Source: Gemmatimonadaceae bacterium (lineage in GTDB: Bacteria; Gemmatimonadota; Gemmatimonadetes; Gemmatimonadales; Gemmatimonadaceae). Taken from it: 43,100 bases of DNA. The stretch is taken from positions 1-43,100 of the forward strand of contig JANWIF010000018.1 of assembly GCA_025450035.1 (NCBI GenBank), given 5' to 3'. This document shows positions 25,404 to 34,462 of this stretch, in pieces. The notes under the pieces are model-generated. The model made no database searches and was not told where the DNA came from. It saw nothing but the letters and a program-made list of their open reading frames with translations. Every line of letters begins with the position of its first letter. Position 1 is the stretch's first letter. Both the position numbers and the translations under genes were made by a program.

Positions 25404-27539
25404 TTACCACGTGACCAACCCATGTCGATGCAACTCGTCGACGACCTGCCAGGCCGCGTCGAACGCAATGCCGCACTGCTCGGCGATGTCGAGCACCGAC
25501 CGGCTACCATCGATCAGATCCATGATCTGGAACAGCGCGCGGTGTCCCTGCGGGTTGTTGAACGGATCGACGTGGAGCCCGTAGCGCGAGCAGAACACCT
25601 CACCAGAGTACCGATTCACGGGTCGTACGTTTCGCTCGAGCACGTCGATCATGCGAACGACCAGGTCACGCGATTCCGAGAGGCTGCCTGGCGGCACGCG
25701 TTCGGGGGTATCCTCGCTGGAGTGATACTCCCGATACGGATACTCGGCGTCGTCCACATGCCGCACTCGCAGCAGCTGCAGCATGGGCACCCGCACACCG
25801 GGTGCGTTGAACTGCCGTTCATCGTTGCCCGGGAGCGTGCGATACGGGGATGTCCACCCGTGAGGCTCGTAATCGCGCAACGCCGCACTGAAGCAGCGGT
25901 CGATCTCGCTCGTGCCGGCGAGCGACAATTGGAGCGCGTGGGGATTCGCGCGGCCCAGCATCTCCAAAAAGACGCCGCCCACGGCGCGGCGTGCATAGCC
26001 CGGCTGACTGCCGAGCAGCGCTACCGAGCCGATCGTTTCGGGCAGCACGAGAAACCGGTACGTGTAGCGTCGTTGTCCGCGCTCGAGCAGGGCCCGCATC
26101 ACGTCGATGCCCACGACGACCCCTGACAGATCGTCGTTGACCATCGCCGGGTGACACAGATGCGCGCAGAGTACGATGCTTTCTTCGCTCGCGCCGGGCG
26201 CGACGACCTCGCCCACCTTCAACGTATCGTAGCTGAAGCTGGCACGGATCACCACGCGATACCGGTCGTCGGTGAGTTTATCGCGAAGCCGACGCGAGCA
26301 GCAGAGGCCCCACTCGCGCTCGTAGTACTTGAACACGAACGGGACCGCGTCGTCCAGGCGCGGATGCACGTGTAGGTGGCGCAGCAGCTCGTCGCGCGCC
26401 ACCTCGCCCTCAAACGGAAGGGAGTACGATACGACGTGCAACGGATTGTCGGTATACGAAAACACGCGTTCGCCCGAGATCGTCTCCAACCAGGCTTCAT
26501 GGCACGTCCACCGTTCGGGGACAATCCACGTCCAACACTCGGTGCCCGTGGGAATTTCGTGAATCGTCATGGGTACCTGCGTCGCCAGCGCCCGCAGCGC
26601 GGCATCGTAGCCCGAGGAGACAATGTCGCGCGGCAAACGCCATAAGCGTGCGACCATCTCGTCGGGCGTCGCGTTAGGCGGCAATCGTACGTCGTACGCG
26701 GGAGCGCACACCCTGGCTCGCTCGAGCGCCACGGGATCGCCGGCTGGGCCAAGCGCGGTATACCATGGATCGCGCCGCACGGCTTCCACGGTGAGATCGA
26801 AGTACGTCCTCGCGTCCGCTACCAGCACTTCCCCGGCGCCCACTGGCGCAGCACGACAGACTCCCGCAGCACGCGCATCCTGCTCCAACCGGCGTCCGTC
26901 TGGAAAGGCGTTGTTTGCGAGTATGCGTACGTAGTACAGCCATCCTTCGTTGCGCGATACTCCGCCCTCGCGAACGGTGCCCGTGAACAACTTCTGGAAT
27001 CGGTACGGCACGCCAACGCTCTCTTCGGCATGGTGCCGGAACGTGGCCTCGTCGAGTCCCAGGCCAAGCATGCAAATTTTCCCACCGGCGCGTCTCAACC
27101 GATCGTGCACGCTCCCGGCACCGAAACACGTATGCGGCAGATCGGTGAGGAGTTCGCGTGCCCGCGGCCCCTCGGCGGCCACGGAGTGGATGGGGTCCGC
27201 CGAGCGCAGCACTCCAGGGCGCTGGCGAAAGTATTCGAGGAAATCCCGCGACGGACTCCATGGTCCGCCGCTCGTGGGAGTCGCCACAACATCGAACAGC
27301 TCGCCGCGACAAAACGAAAAGGTGTATGTCGGAACGAGAATCGTACCGCTGTCGCCAACCGTATCGCGAATGGCGGAGTGAATCATCGCATTTGCTTCAT
27401 CCCCACCACCGCATCCGTCTGGACACCCGAGTGCGCCAAGCGCGGCGTGCACGAAGACGAGATCGCCGGTTTCGAGCCCGGCGCGGCGCAGGCCCGCCGA
27501 CAGATCGGCGCGAGTGAAGCGTGCAGCGTCTGCGTGCAT
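25404..27539 (-). CDS. AAC(3)-like acyltransferase / DUF4910 aminopeptidase-like fusion
   Basis: The product is 711 residues from ATG 27539. Residues 1-270 match the aminoglycoside 3-N-acetyltransferase fold: LETGDLVFVHAALGALG, SADPIHSVAAEGP (His118) and FRHHAEESVGVPYR (His169, Glu172). Residues 285-640 match DUF4910, an M28-type aminopeptidase-like domain whose metal ligands look intact: AHLCHPAMVNDDLSG (His460, Asp469 region), LPETIGS (Glu501) and YHSSED (His606). The last 40 residues form a small winged-helix-like tail (LDIAEQCGIAFDAAW). The start lies 4 bases after the aminotransferase stop, so the AAC(3) half may acylate the amino sugar that enzyme makes. The second domain could hydrolyse an amide. 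Neither activity is shown. This is not read as drug resistance. Confidence 0.82.
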   Translation of the reverse strand: MHADAARFTRADLSAGLRRAGLETGDLVFVHAALGALGCPDGCGGGDEANAMIHSAIRDTVGDSGTILVPTYTFSFCRGELFDVVATPTSGGPWSPSRDFLEYFRQRPGVLRSADPIHSVAAEGPRARELLTDLPHTCFGAGSVHDRLRRAGGKICMLGLGLDEATFRHHAEESVGVPYRFQKLFTGTVREGGVSRNEGWLYYVRILANNAFPDGRRLEQDARAAGVCRAAPVGAGEVLVADARTYFDLTVEAVRRDPWYTALGPAGDPVALERARVCAPAYDVRLPPNATPDEMVARLWRLPRDIVSSGYDAALRALATQVPMTIHEIPTGTECWTWIVPERWTCHEAWLETISGERVFSYTDNPLHVVSYSLPFEGEVARDELLRHLHVHPRLDDAVPFVFKYYEREWGLCCSRRLRDKLTDDRYRVVIRASFSYDTLKVGEVVAPGASEESIVLCAHLCHPAMVNDDLSGVVVGIDVMRALLERGQRRYTYRFLVLPETIGSVALLGSQPGYARRAVGGVFLEMLGRANPHALQLSLAGTSEIDRCFSAALRDYEPHGWTSPYRTLPGNDERQFNAPGVRVPMLQLLRVRHVDDAEYPYREYHSSEDTPERVPPGSLSESRDLVVRMIDVLERNVRPVNRYSGEVFCSRYGLHVDPFNNPQGHRALFQIMDLIDGSRSVLDIAEQCGIAFDAAWQVVDELHRHGLVTW

Positions 27540-27543
27540 GATC

Positions 27544-28743
27544 TCAGCGCGCAGCGAGCGCACGAATACGGGCGATGACTACTTGCTGTTCCGACTCGCG
27601 GAGTCCCACCGAGCAGGGGAGGCTCAAGGCATCGCGATTGAGCCCGTCGGCCACCGGGCAGTGCGCCGGCGGCGAGCCGGCGTGCGCGGGTGAGCGGTGC
27701 ATCGGCTGCCACAGCGGCCTCGATTGGATGCCGTGCCCGCCTAACGCGCGCAGCAACGCGCGCGAGTCCATGCCGAACTGCGCCTCGTCCACCAGCACCG
27801 TATACATCCAGAACGCGCTGTCTGCCCACGGTGCTTCTTTCATCGTCGTGATGCCCGGGACATCGCGCAATGCATCGGCGTAGCAGGCGGCGATGCGCCG
27901 CTTGGCCTCCACGAATTCATCGAGCTGCTCCATCTGCGCCACGCCCATGGCGGCGAGCACGTTGGTGAGGCGGTAGTTGTAGCCCACCTCGTGGTGTTCG
28001 TACTCGATGGGATCGTCCTTGGCCTGGGTCGTGAGGTACCGCGCGCGGCGCGCGAACTCCTCGTTGTCGGTCACGAGCATGCCGCCGCCGCCGGTCGTGA
28101 TCAGCTTGTTGCCGTTGAAGCTGAAGCACGCGACATCGCCAAGGTGTCCCACCGCCCGATCGTGATAACGGGCGCCCAAACTCTCGGTGGCATCCTCGAT
28201 CACCGGCAAGGCATGTCGGCGCGCCAGCTCGAGCACCGAGTCCATATCCACCGGATGGCCAAGCACGTGCACCGGCATGATCGCGCGTACTCGACGGCCG
28301 GTCGTCCGATTCACGAGTGCGCCGTTCCGACGCTCGCATCCGCGGTCGAGAAAGTCCGCCAGGCGCGAGGGGTCCATCTGCCAGAACTCCGGATCGGCAT
28401 CGATAAACACCGGCCATGCTCCCACGTAGCGAATTGCGTTGGCGGGGGCTATGAACGTGAGCGTGGACATCGGCACTTCGTCGTCTCGGTCGACACCGGC
28501 TAGCATCAGCGCGATGTGCAGCGCGCTCGTGCCATTCACAGTAGCGACCGCGTAGCGCGCCCCCACGGCGTCGGCGACAATTCGCTCGAAGCGGTCGACG
28601 TAGGCGCCTACCGATGATACCCAACCCGTGTCCAGGCATTCCTGCACGTAGCGCCACTCGTTGCCACGAATCTCGGGAACGCAAAGCGGGATGCCGCCAG
28701 CAGGAGCCGGCGCGCCCGGGGCGATGGCTTCTGGTGCCGTCAA
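27544..28743 (-). CDS. LegC/DegT family PLP-dependent sugar aminotransferase
   Basis: The product is 399 residues starting at TTG 28743, in a TTGA overlap with the SDR stop. DegT/DnrJ/EryC1 features are clear: substrate region DTGWVSSVGAYVDRFE, cofactor Asp in PVIEDATESLGA, the PLP lysine in FSFNGNKLITTGGGGM (Lys213) and YNYRLTNVLAAMGVAQME. The pattern fits the LegC subgroup, which aminates C4 of a 4-keto-6-deoxy sugar during legionaminic-acid or related synthesis. The donor would be glutamate. The 4-keto substrate must come from a dehydratase; the SDR upstream is a candidate but lacks the usual dehydratase motif. Confidence 0.87.
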   Translation of the reverse strand: MTAPEAIAPGAPAPAGGIPLCVPEIRGNEWRYVQECLDTGWVSSVGAYVDRFERIVADAVGARYAVATVNGTSALHIALMLAGVDRDDEVPMSTLTFIAPANAIRYVGAWPVFIDADPEFWQMDPSRLADFLDRGCERRNGALVNRTTGRRVRAIMPVHVLGHPVDMDSVLELARRHALPVIEDATESLGARYHDRAVGHLGDVACFSFNGNKLITTGGGGMLVTDNEEFARRARYLTTQAKDDPIEYEHHEVGYNYRLTNVLAAMGVAQMEQLDEFVEAKRRIAACYADALRDVPGITTMKEAPWADSAFWMYTVLVDEAQFGMDSRALLRALGGHGIQSRPLWQPMHRSPAHAGSPPAHCPVADGLNRDALSLPCSVGLRESEQQVVIARIRALAAR

Positions 28744-29708
28744 TTGCGATACCTCGGTGCATCGAAGTCTTCCACGACGCCGGCGCCCACCAACTCGGCC
28801 ACTTCGCGAATGCCGTCGCTCACGCTGTGTGTGGTGTCGTAGTGCAGCGTGTCGTGAATCTTGGCGAAGGACACGCGGTAGTCGCGCGGATCTTCTTGCT
28901 TGTGGACGTATTCGACCACGGCGTTGGGGGCAAACGGGCGAATGAGATCCACGAGCTGCTGTTTCTGATAGTTCTGACTCGTGGAGCCTACGTTGAACAC
29001 TTGCCGCCGGACCTGCGCCTCAGGCGCTTCGAGGACCATGCGAACCGCGCGCGCCGCGTCGTACACGTGCACGTACGGCCGCCAGAACTGTTCACCGAAC
29101 ACTACCAGCTTTTCCTTGCGCAGCATGTCGACGGTGAATTCGTTCACGGTCAGATCGAAACGCATGCGCGGCGACACACCGAACACGGTGGCGAAGCGAA
29201 GCATCGTCGCGGACAGGGGGTCGTCGGCTGGCGCGCCGAGTGCGGCCTGCTCGACGGCGACTTTCGTTTCGGCATAGAGAGACACCGGTCGCAGCTCGGA
29301 GCACTCGTCCGCCAACTGCGATGGGTCGGCCATTTTACCATAGTTGCTGCAGGTGGAGGCAAACACGAATCGCTTCACCCCCGCCTTGCGACAGGCATCC
29401 ATAACGGCGAGCGATGCGTCGCGGTTCACGGCGCGTGCGACGTCCGGTGTGCGCGCACACGCGGGATCGCCGACAATCGCGGCTAGGTGCACAACCGCGT
29501 CCATCCCGCGCACGGCTTCATGTACACTGTCGTGATCGCGAACATCGCCGCGGCGAAACTCGAAGTCGGGATTTGCCCACACGCCGAGGAGGGGCAACCC
29601 GCCGTGCAGCAGCACATCCAACACGCGTACGCGGTGTCCGGCGTCCAAGAGCAAGGGCGAGAGTACGGAGCCGATGTATCCCGCGCCGCCCGTCACCAAG
29701 ATTTTCAT
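28740..29708 (-). CDS. NAD-dependent epimerase/dehydratase (extended SDR)
   Basis: The product is 322 residues from ATG 29708 (ATGA overlap with the PtmE-like gene). The Rossmann loop is at the N-terminus (ILVTGGAGYIGSVL), and the catalytic pair Tyr145/Lys149 lies in SLYAETKVAVE. The strand before it reads FASTCSNYG, a Cys/Ser form rather than the T-D-E triad of 4,6-dehydratases. The protein may therefore be a C4 epimerase or reductase rather than a LegB-type dehydratase. Later parts (WRPYVHVYDAARAV) are standard for extended SDRs. By position between PtmE-like and LegC-like genes it takes part in the same sugar-nucleotide route. Confidence 0.85.
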   Translation of the reverse strand: MKILVTGGAGYIGSVLSPLLLDAGHRVRVLDVLLHGGLPLLGVWANPDFEFRRGDVRDHDSVHEAVRGMDAVVHLAAIVGDPACARTPDVARAVNRDASLAVMDACRKAGVKRFVFASTCSNYGKMADPSQLADECSELRPVSLYAETKVAVEQAALGAPADDPLSATMLRFATVFGVSPRMRFDLTVNEFTVDMLRKEKLVVFGEQFWRPYVHVYDAARAVRMVLEAPEAQVRRQVFNVGSTSQNYQKQQLVDLIRPFAPNAVVEYVHKQEDPRDYRVSFAKIHDTLHYDTTHSVSDGIREVAELVGAGVVEDFDAPRYRN

Positions 29709-30790
29709 CGTTCCAATCCCGCTAATTTCACATCGAGCTGCGCCTGCTCGTAATCGGCCGGTCGACCGATGTCGAGCCAATACTCCACGATCGGGAAGCC
29801 GACCACGCGGCGACCGTTATCGATGAGGCGCTGGATGAGATCCGTCATGTCGAACCGTTCGCCCTCCGGGATGAGCCGATACACGTGCGGCTCGATGAGA
29901 TAGATGCCTGCGTTGATGAGAAACGTCTGCTTCGGCTTCTCGCGCACCGCGCGCACGCAATCGCCATCGGTCTCGATGACCCCGTACGGGATCTCGAGCT
30001 CGCACTGGCGCAGGCCAACCGTAATGTCGGCACGGTGCGCGCGGTGGTGCGCCGCCATGTCCTGGAAGCGGAGGCCGGTTAGGATGTCGCCGTTGATCAC
30101 GAGCACCGGCTCCTGCACGTCGCCCATCAGTCGAAGCGCGCCGGCGGTGCCTAACGGATGATCCTCGGACATGTACTCGAGATCCACACCAAAGGCGTTG
30201 CCATCGCCGAAATGATCGGTGATCCGATCGGCCAGATGGTGCGTGCTGATGGCGACGCGACGGATCCCGGCATCGCGCAGTCGGCCGATGGTGTGCTCCA
30301 GCAGCGGACGGTCGCCGATGGGCAGCATGGGCTTGGGCGTGTGCTCGGTGAGTGGAAGCAGGCGCTTGCCGAACCCGCCGGCCATGATCACGGCCGAGAG
30401 CTCGATGTCGTCGACCTTGATTACGTCGCTGCGGAGCAGCAGGCCTACCGCCCGTCCCTCGTCGTCCACGATAGGCAGCTGATCGAGCACAAACTCGCGC
30501 GCGTGGTCCAGCAGGCGCAGCGCATCGACGCGGTCGATGCCCACCGGCGCGACGACGGGATTCATTTTCGCGATGCTGCGACAGGGGCGACTGAAGGGAA
30601 TCGACGCCAGAATCGCGCGACGTACGTCTCCGTCGGTGAGCAGACCTACAAAGGTGCGGTCGGGTTCGCACAACAGCAGTGCGCCGGTGCCCGCGCGCTC
30701 TAACTGGCGCAGCGCATCGGCAATCGTCGCCTCGGGCGAGATCACGACACTCTCAAAACGCTCCGCAGTGCGTAGCGGTGCGGGGATCAT
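29705..30790 (-). CDS. CBS-domain sugar-1-phosphate nucleotidyltransferase (PtmE-like)
   Basis: The product is 361 residues. Residues 1-125 contain a pair of CBS domains (ATIADALRQLERAGTGALLL, LLTDGDVRRAIL, LPIVDDEGRAVG). From residue 130 a nucleotidyltransferase domain starts, with AVIMAGGFGKRLLPLT and TPKPMLPIGDRPLLEH, then INGDILTGL and WLDIGRP at the end. This CBS-NTP_transferase architecture is that of PtmE in Campylobacter, a GlcN-1-P guanylyltransferase that starts GDP-linked legionaminic-acid synthesis. The same role here is inferred. The CBS pair suggests allosteric control by a nucleotide. The start overlaps the formyltransferase stop (ATGA). Confidence 0.88.
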   Translation of the reverse strand: MIPAPLRTAERFESVVISPEATIADALRQLERAGTGALLLCEPDRTFVGLLTDGDVRRAILASIPFSRPCRSIAKMNPVVAPVGIDRVDALRLLDHAREFVLDQLPIVDDEGRAVGLLLRSDVIKVDDIELSAVIMAGGFGKRLLPLTEHTPKPMLPIGDRPLLEHTIGRLRDAGIRRVAISTHHLADRITDHFGDGNAFGVDLEYMSEDHPLGTAGALRLMGDVQEPVLVINGDILTGLRFQDMAAHHRAHRADITVGLRQCELEIPYGVIETDGDCVRAVREKPKQTFLINAGIYLIEPHVYRLIPEGERFDMTDLIQRLIDNGRRVVGFPIVEYWLDIGRPADYEQAQLDVKLAGLER

Positions 30791-31770
30791 GCGAGTTCCT
30801 CCTTGAGCAGCCGTCGCTCCAGCGTGGCCACTCGATCCAACGCCGTCAGCAGCGCGGTGCCGAGATCGTTACCCAGGCGCGTTCCGATGCGCCATCGTGG
30901 CGGTGTGCTGGGCGCGCCAGTGATCTGCACCTCCTGCACCAGAAGGGTTGAGTCGCCGGTCTTGACCAGAGCACCGCCCTCGTCTCCCACCACGCGGCCC
31001 ACCACCTGACCGGGGGTTGCGATGTAGCACGGCCACGAGGGATCGTAGCGCGCGCGCCACACAACGATTCTATGACCATCCAGCAACGTTAGCGCGCCTG
31101 GGCCGGGCCTGCTGATCGCCCTGACCTTGTTGTACAGACTGCGGCTGCTCGCCGACCAGTCGAGCCATTCGTCGCCATTTCCGCGGCCGGCGAAGTACGT
31201 CCCATCTTGGGCGCGTTGCGGCACCGGGGTGGCCGTACCGGCGGCGATCTCCCGCACCGTGTCGGCGGCCAACCCTGGAAGCGCGGCAACCACATGCGCG
31301 AGAACGTCGCCGTAGCCATCGGCCCAGCTGATAGGCAGGGTGATCTGTTTCAGAATGGGGCCAGTGTCGATGCCCTCATCCACGACGTGCGCCGTAAGAC
31401 CAATCTCTTCCTCGCCGTTGATGATCGCCCAGTTGATGACGTTTCGTCCGCGATACTGCGGCAGTTTCCCTGCGTGCAGGTTCATCATCCCGTAACGCGG
31501 AACGTCGAGCACGGCGCGCCGCAGGATCTGATCGTACGACACCGACACGCCGAGATCGGGGGCGAGGGCGGCGAGGCTGGTGACGAATGCCGGCGCGTTG
31601 ACACCAGCCGGTCGTTGGACTGGGATGCGCATCGCCGTCGCGGCGTTTTCGAGCAACGAGTCGGACGCGCGGGCGCGCACGACAACGGCGGCCACGTCGT
31701 GACCGTCGGATGAAAGTCGTTGCAGCGTGTCGGCGGCCCACCGGCCGTCGCCGAACAGAACGATGCGCAT
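30787..31770 (-). CDS. sugar N-formyltransferase (Fmt-like)
   Basis: The product is 327 residues from ATG 31770. The formyltransferase core has the Asn-His-Asp set: MMNLHAGKLPQYRGRN (Asn97, His99) and VVDEGIDTGPIL (Asp131). The C-terminal domain carries RARYDPSWPCY and LLVQEVQITGAP. It is shorter and more divergent than housekeeping methionyl-tRNA formyltransferase and sits among nucleotide-sugar genes, so it probably formylates a sugar 4-amine, such as the one made by the LegC-like aminotransferase, using N10-formyl-THF. A decayed copy of its C-terminus lies at 17496-17879. Sixteen bases separate it from the NeuB-type gene upstream. Confidence 0.88.
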   Translation of the reverse strand: MRIVLFGDGRWAADTLQRLSSDGHDVAAVVVRARASDSLLENAATAMRIPVQRPAGVNAPAFVTSLAALAPDLGVSVSYDQILRRAVLDVPRYGMMNLHAGKLPQYRGRNVINWAIINGEEEIGLTAHVVDEGIDTGPILKQITLPISWADGYGDVLAHVVAALPGLAADTVREIAAGTATPVPQRAQDGTYFAGRGNGDEWLDWSASSRSLYNKVRAISRPGPGALTLLDGHRIVVWRARYDPSWPCYIATPGQVVGRVVGDEGGALVKTGDSTLLVQEVQITGAPSTPPRWRIGTRLGNDLGTALLTALDRVATLERRLLKEELA

Positions 31771-31786
31771 CGAGCGGCCTAGTCGT

Positions 31787-32836
31787 TCACGCGAGGTCCG
31801 ACCATTCGAGCTCCTCCTCGCAGGCGACGTCGCGGGTGAGCGGTCGGCCGACGACATATGCAAGCTCGTCGGGTTGTATGCCGGTGCCCGGGCGTTTGAA
31901 GTCGACATCGGCGACGGTGAGGTGTTCGCCTTTCCGCAGCGCGCGCGTGGCGACCATGCGCCGGCGAAATGCTGCGCGCTTCCCCATCTCCTCGGCGCCA
32001 ACGCGCCGCGCGCTCGTGCCGAGCGCCGCGAAGACGTCCCGGCCGCCGCGCACGAGCGCCAGCAGCTCGGCGGGGTCGGCGGAGATGCCAAGATCCCATC
32101 CGTCGAGCGTCTTGTCGACGGTGAAGTGCTTCTCGATGATGCAAGCGCCCAGTGCGATGGCGGCGAGCGGGACGGCCGTGCCGAGCGTGTGATCGCTGTA
32201 GCCCACCGGGACGTCGAACGCGCGGCGCCAGGTTTCGAGTTGGCGCAAATTGACCAACTCCGGCGGACACGGATAAATCGAGACGCAGTGCAAGAGCGCG
32301 ACCGGCCCGCTGCCGTTCTGCCGGAGCACCGACAACGCGCGCTCCACTTCGCCTAACGTCGCCATCCCTGCCGAGAGAATGATCGGGCGGCCGGTTTTGG
32401 CCACGTACTCGAGCAGCGGAAGGTGGTTCACATCCATCGACGCGATCTTGTACGCCGGGACATTGAGCGACTCCAGGAGGTCCACTTCCTCACGGGAGAA
32501 GCAGCTCGAGAAGAACGTGATACCGCGGCGGGCGCTGTGGTCGACGATCTCACGATGTTGGGCGGGCGTGAGCTGATAGCGCTCCACCGCCTGCTCGAGT
32601 GTCGGCACATTCTGCGCAGCGGCGTAGCGCGTGTTGCGCGCGAACTCGGCTTGCGAGACGAGTGACCGCTTCGACCACGACTGGAACTTCACTGCATCGG
32701 CGCCACAGTCGGCCGCGGCATCGATCAGCCGGCGGCACAGCGCCATGTCGCCATTATGATTGGCGCCGATCTCGGCGATGATGTACGACGAATGTCCGGC
32801 ACCGATCGGGCGGCCGGCAATGCTCAAACTTTCCAC
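31787..32836 (-). CDS. NeuB-family nonulosonate synthase, copy 1
   Basis: The product is 349 residues from GTG 32836; a TTG at 32827 would overlap the upstream stop as TTGA and is also possible. The core shows SYIIAEIGANHNGD, ADAVKFQSW, YKIASMDVNHLPLLEY, PIILSAGMATLGEVE, LHCVSIYPCPPELVNL, GYSDHTLGTAVPLAA and IIEKHFTVDKTLDGWD. A C-terminal SAF domain follows (GEHLTVADVDFKRPGTGI). NeuB enzymes condense PEP with a 6-carbon amino sugar to give a 9-carbon nonulosonic acid. Its product could be legionaminic, pseudaminic or another member; the motifs do not tell. A second, more distant NeuB is at 39966-41027. Confidence 0.92.
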   Translation of the reverse strand: MESLSIAGRPIGAGHSSYIIAEIGANHNGDMALCRRLIDAAADCGADAVKFQSWSKRSLVSQAEFARNTRYAAAQNVPTLEQAVERYQLTPAQHREIVDHSARRGITFFSSCFSREEVDLLESLNVPAYKIASMDVNHLPLLEYVAKTGRPIILSAGMATLGEVERALSVLRQNGSGPVALLHCVSIYPCPPELVNLRQLETWRRAFDVPVGYSDHTLGTAVPLAAIALGACIIEKHFTVDKTLDGWDLGISADPAELLALVRGGRDVFAALGTSARRVGAEEMGKRAAFRRRMVATRALRKGEHLTVADVDFKRPGTGIQPDELAYVVGRPLTRDVACEEELEWSDLA

Positions 32837-33732
32837 ACATCCTCCAACTCGGGGTTGGCGACACACCACCACCACATGTAGCGGGGCGGGAGCGCATTGA
32901 GGGCATCGACGTAGCGAGACAACAAGTTCGGCGATTCGACAATCGCGCGATGAAACGCGCGCGCATCCTCGCGCGCAGCCCCAAGCTGGCGTCGGAGCGG
33001 CCCAGGAATGCGGTCGAGATCGGCGAGTACTGCACGGTAGTGCGAGAGCACGCGCTCGGTCGCCCGTTGCACATCAGAGGACGAGAACGGCGTGAGGACG
33101 CGGGCGACATTTGCGTCATACTGGCGATATCGCATGTGCGGCGTCCGGTCGAACGCCAACGTCGCACCGGCGCACCAAGCCCGGGTTGCCAAGAGCCAAT
33201 CGGGGAGATCGCAGTCGTCGGGAATGGGAAGGCATTGTTTCAGGATCCCGCATCGATAGGCGGTATTCGAGAGTCCGAACACATTCCAACGCGGCAACAG
33301 CGTCGCCGGATCGGTATCGCAAGGCGTCGCGAACACGATGCCCGTGTCGCGGCCCTGGCCATCCATGATGCGGAGCGCGCACGCCGACACATCGTACCGG
33401 CGTAACGCCTCGCGGGCCGCGGCTACGCGAGCGGGTTCCAGTACATCGTCCGAATCCACGAGAACGACGCCATCGTACCGCTCGGCGATCGCGGACAGCG
33501 CGTCGTGGCGGATACGCGCGGGCGAATCGCCCGGATGAGCAATGACCCATTCGATGTTCGCGTCGGCGGGCGCACCCATGGCCGCGATCACGCGCTCCGG
33601 CGTCATGGCATCGACACCAACCCAGATGTCGAAGCCACCGTCGCTCTGTGCGCGCACCGATGCGTACCACTCCGCGAGATACGGCTCGACGGCAGGATAT
33701 ACCGTGGTGTACAGCGCGAGTCGTTCAGCCAT
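32824..33732 (-). CDS. GT-A-fold family glycosyltransferase
   Basis: The product is 302 residues from ATG 33732, which overlaps the CMP-synthetase stop by 8 bases. It begins LALYTTVYPAVEPYLAEWYAS, followed by FDIWVGVDAM and the metal-binding region DGVVLVDSDDVLEPARV, which places it in the GT-A superfamily. The later part (ATPCDTD, DDCDLPDWLLATRAW) is less typical. Being surrounded by nonulosonate genes, it may place that residue on the acceptor, but no nonulosonate-specific signature is visible to me. Confidence 0.78.
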   Translation of the reverse strand: MAERLALYTTVYPAVEPYLAEWYASVRAQSDGGFDIWVGVDAMTPERVIAAMGAPADANIEWVIAHPGDSPARIRHDALSAIAERYDGVVLVDSDDVLEPARVAAAREALRRYDVSACALRIMDGQGRDTGIVFATPCDTDPATLLPRWNVFGLSNTAYRCGILKQCLPIPDDCDLPDWLLATRAWCAGATLAFDRTPHMRYRQYDANVARVLTPFSSSDVQRATERVLSHYRAVLADLDRIPGPLRRQLGAAREDARAFHRAIVESPNLLSRYVDALNALPPRYMWWWCVANPELEDVWKV

Positions 33733-34462
33733 CGTCCCCCCGAACCGGGTCGAGTGCCCGGGCAAGAAGGACTTCGGCCATCAGCCAATCGTCCTCGGAG
33801 TCGATGTCCACGGCGCGTTGCCAGGGCAGCTCCCATCCGCTGCGTCCGGCGACGTGGTACGTGCGCTCGCGCCGCAGCACGTCGGCGGAGGCCCACCAGA
33901 TCGCACCGGTGATGCAAAACACCTCTGGCAAGTCCTGGCTGCGCTGTTGCGCGCGGTCGGGGAACACAGGCTCGAGCTCACGATGCGGCCCGAGGCGCAT
34001 TGCCCACCATGGGTTGAGCCAACCGTACCGGGTCACGCTCAGTTGTGACGGTGCGTCGCCTGCGGCAAAGGCAGCGTGGCTCGCGCGAACGTCGTCCGAG
34101 GTGCGCAGGGGACAATTCGCCATGAGTTGGCATACCGCTGCGGTGGTATGCTTCGCATCCACGCGCTCCAACGCATCGACCGTCGCGGCCGAAACGGGTG
34201 TGCGATCATCGGCTAACGAGGGTGGACGTAGGAATGGGACCTCGGCGCCGCATCGCCGCGCGATTTCGGCAATCGATTCGCTATCCGTGCTTACGACCAC
34301 GCGGCCGAACACGCCGCTCTCGAGCGCGGCGTCGATGGTATAGGCGATCGCCGGGCGGCCGGCGAGCGAGCGCACGTTCTTCCCGGGCACACGCTTCGAC
34401 CCTCCTCGTGCCGGGATCACCGCTAGGCAGGCGGCGGGATCGAGCAGGCGTTGGTCAGGCAT
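33725..34462 (-). CDS. CMP-nonulosonate synthetase (PseF/NeuA-like), copy 1
   Basis: The product is 245 residues. The nucleotide-binding signature is at the N-terminus (VIPARGGSKRVPGKNVR), then VVVSTDSESIAEIARRCGAE and VPFLRPPSLADDRTP, and near the end VDIDSEDDWLMAEVLL. These are the standard motifs of CMP-sialic, legionaminic and pseudaminic acid synthetases, which activate a nonulosonic acid with CTP. The RVPGKNVR form and overall pattern are closer to PseF-type proteins than the second copy at 38061-38813, but substrate assignment is a guess. It overlaps the ABC transporter end by 8 bases. Confidence 0.9.
   Translation of the reverse strand: MPDQRLLDPAACLAVIPARGGSKRVPGKNVRSLAGRPAIAYTIDAALESGVFGRVVVSTDSESIAEIARRCGAEVPFLRPPSLADDRTPVSAATVDALERVDAKHTTAAVCQLMANCPLRTSDDVRASHAAFAAGDAPSQLSVTRYGWLNPWWAMRLGPHRELEPVFPDRAQQRSQDLPEVFCITGAIWWASADVLRRERTYHVAGRSGWELPWQRAVDIDSEDDWLMAEVLLARALDPVRGDDG

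Noticed and set aside
25404-27539. Aminoglycoside resistance gene
   Set aside because: The AAC(3)-like half is fused to DUF4910 and lies inside a sugar operon, so drug resistance is an unlikely role.
30787-31770. Housekeeping methionyl-tRNA formyltransferase
   Set aside because: The catalytic residues are shared, but the protein is divergent and overlaps nucleotide-sugar genes on both sides, with no def or tRNA-related gene nearby.
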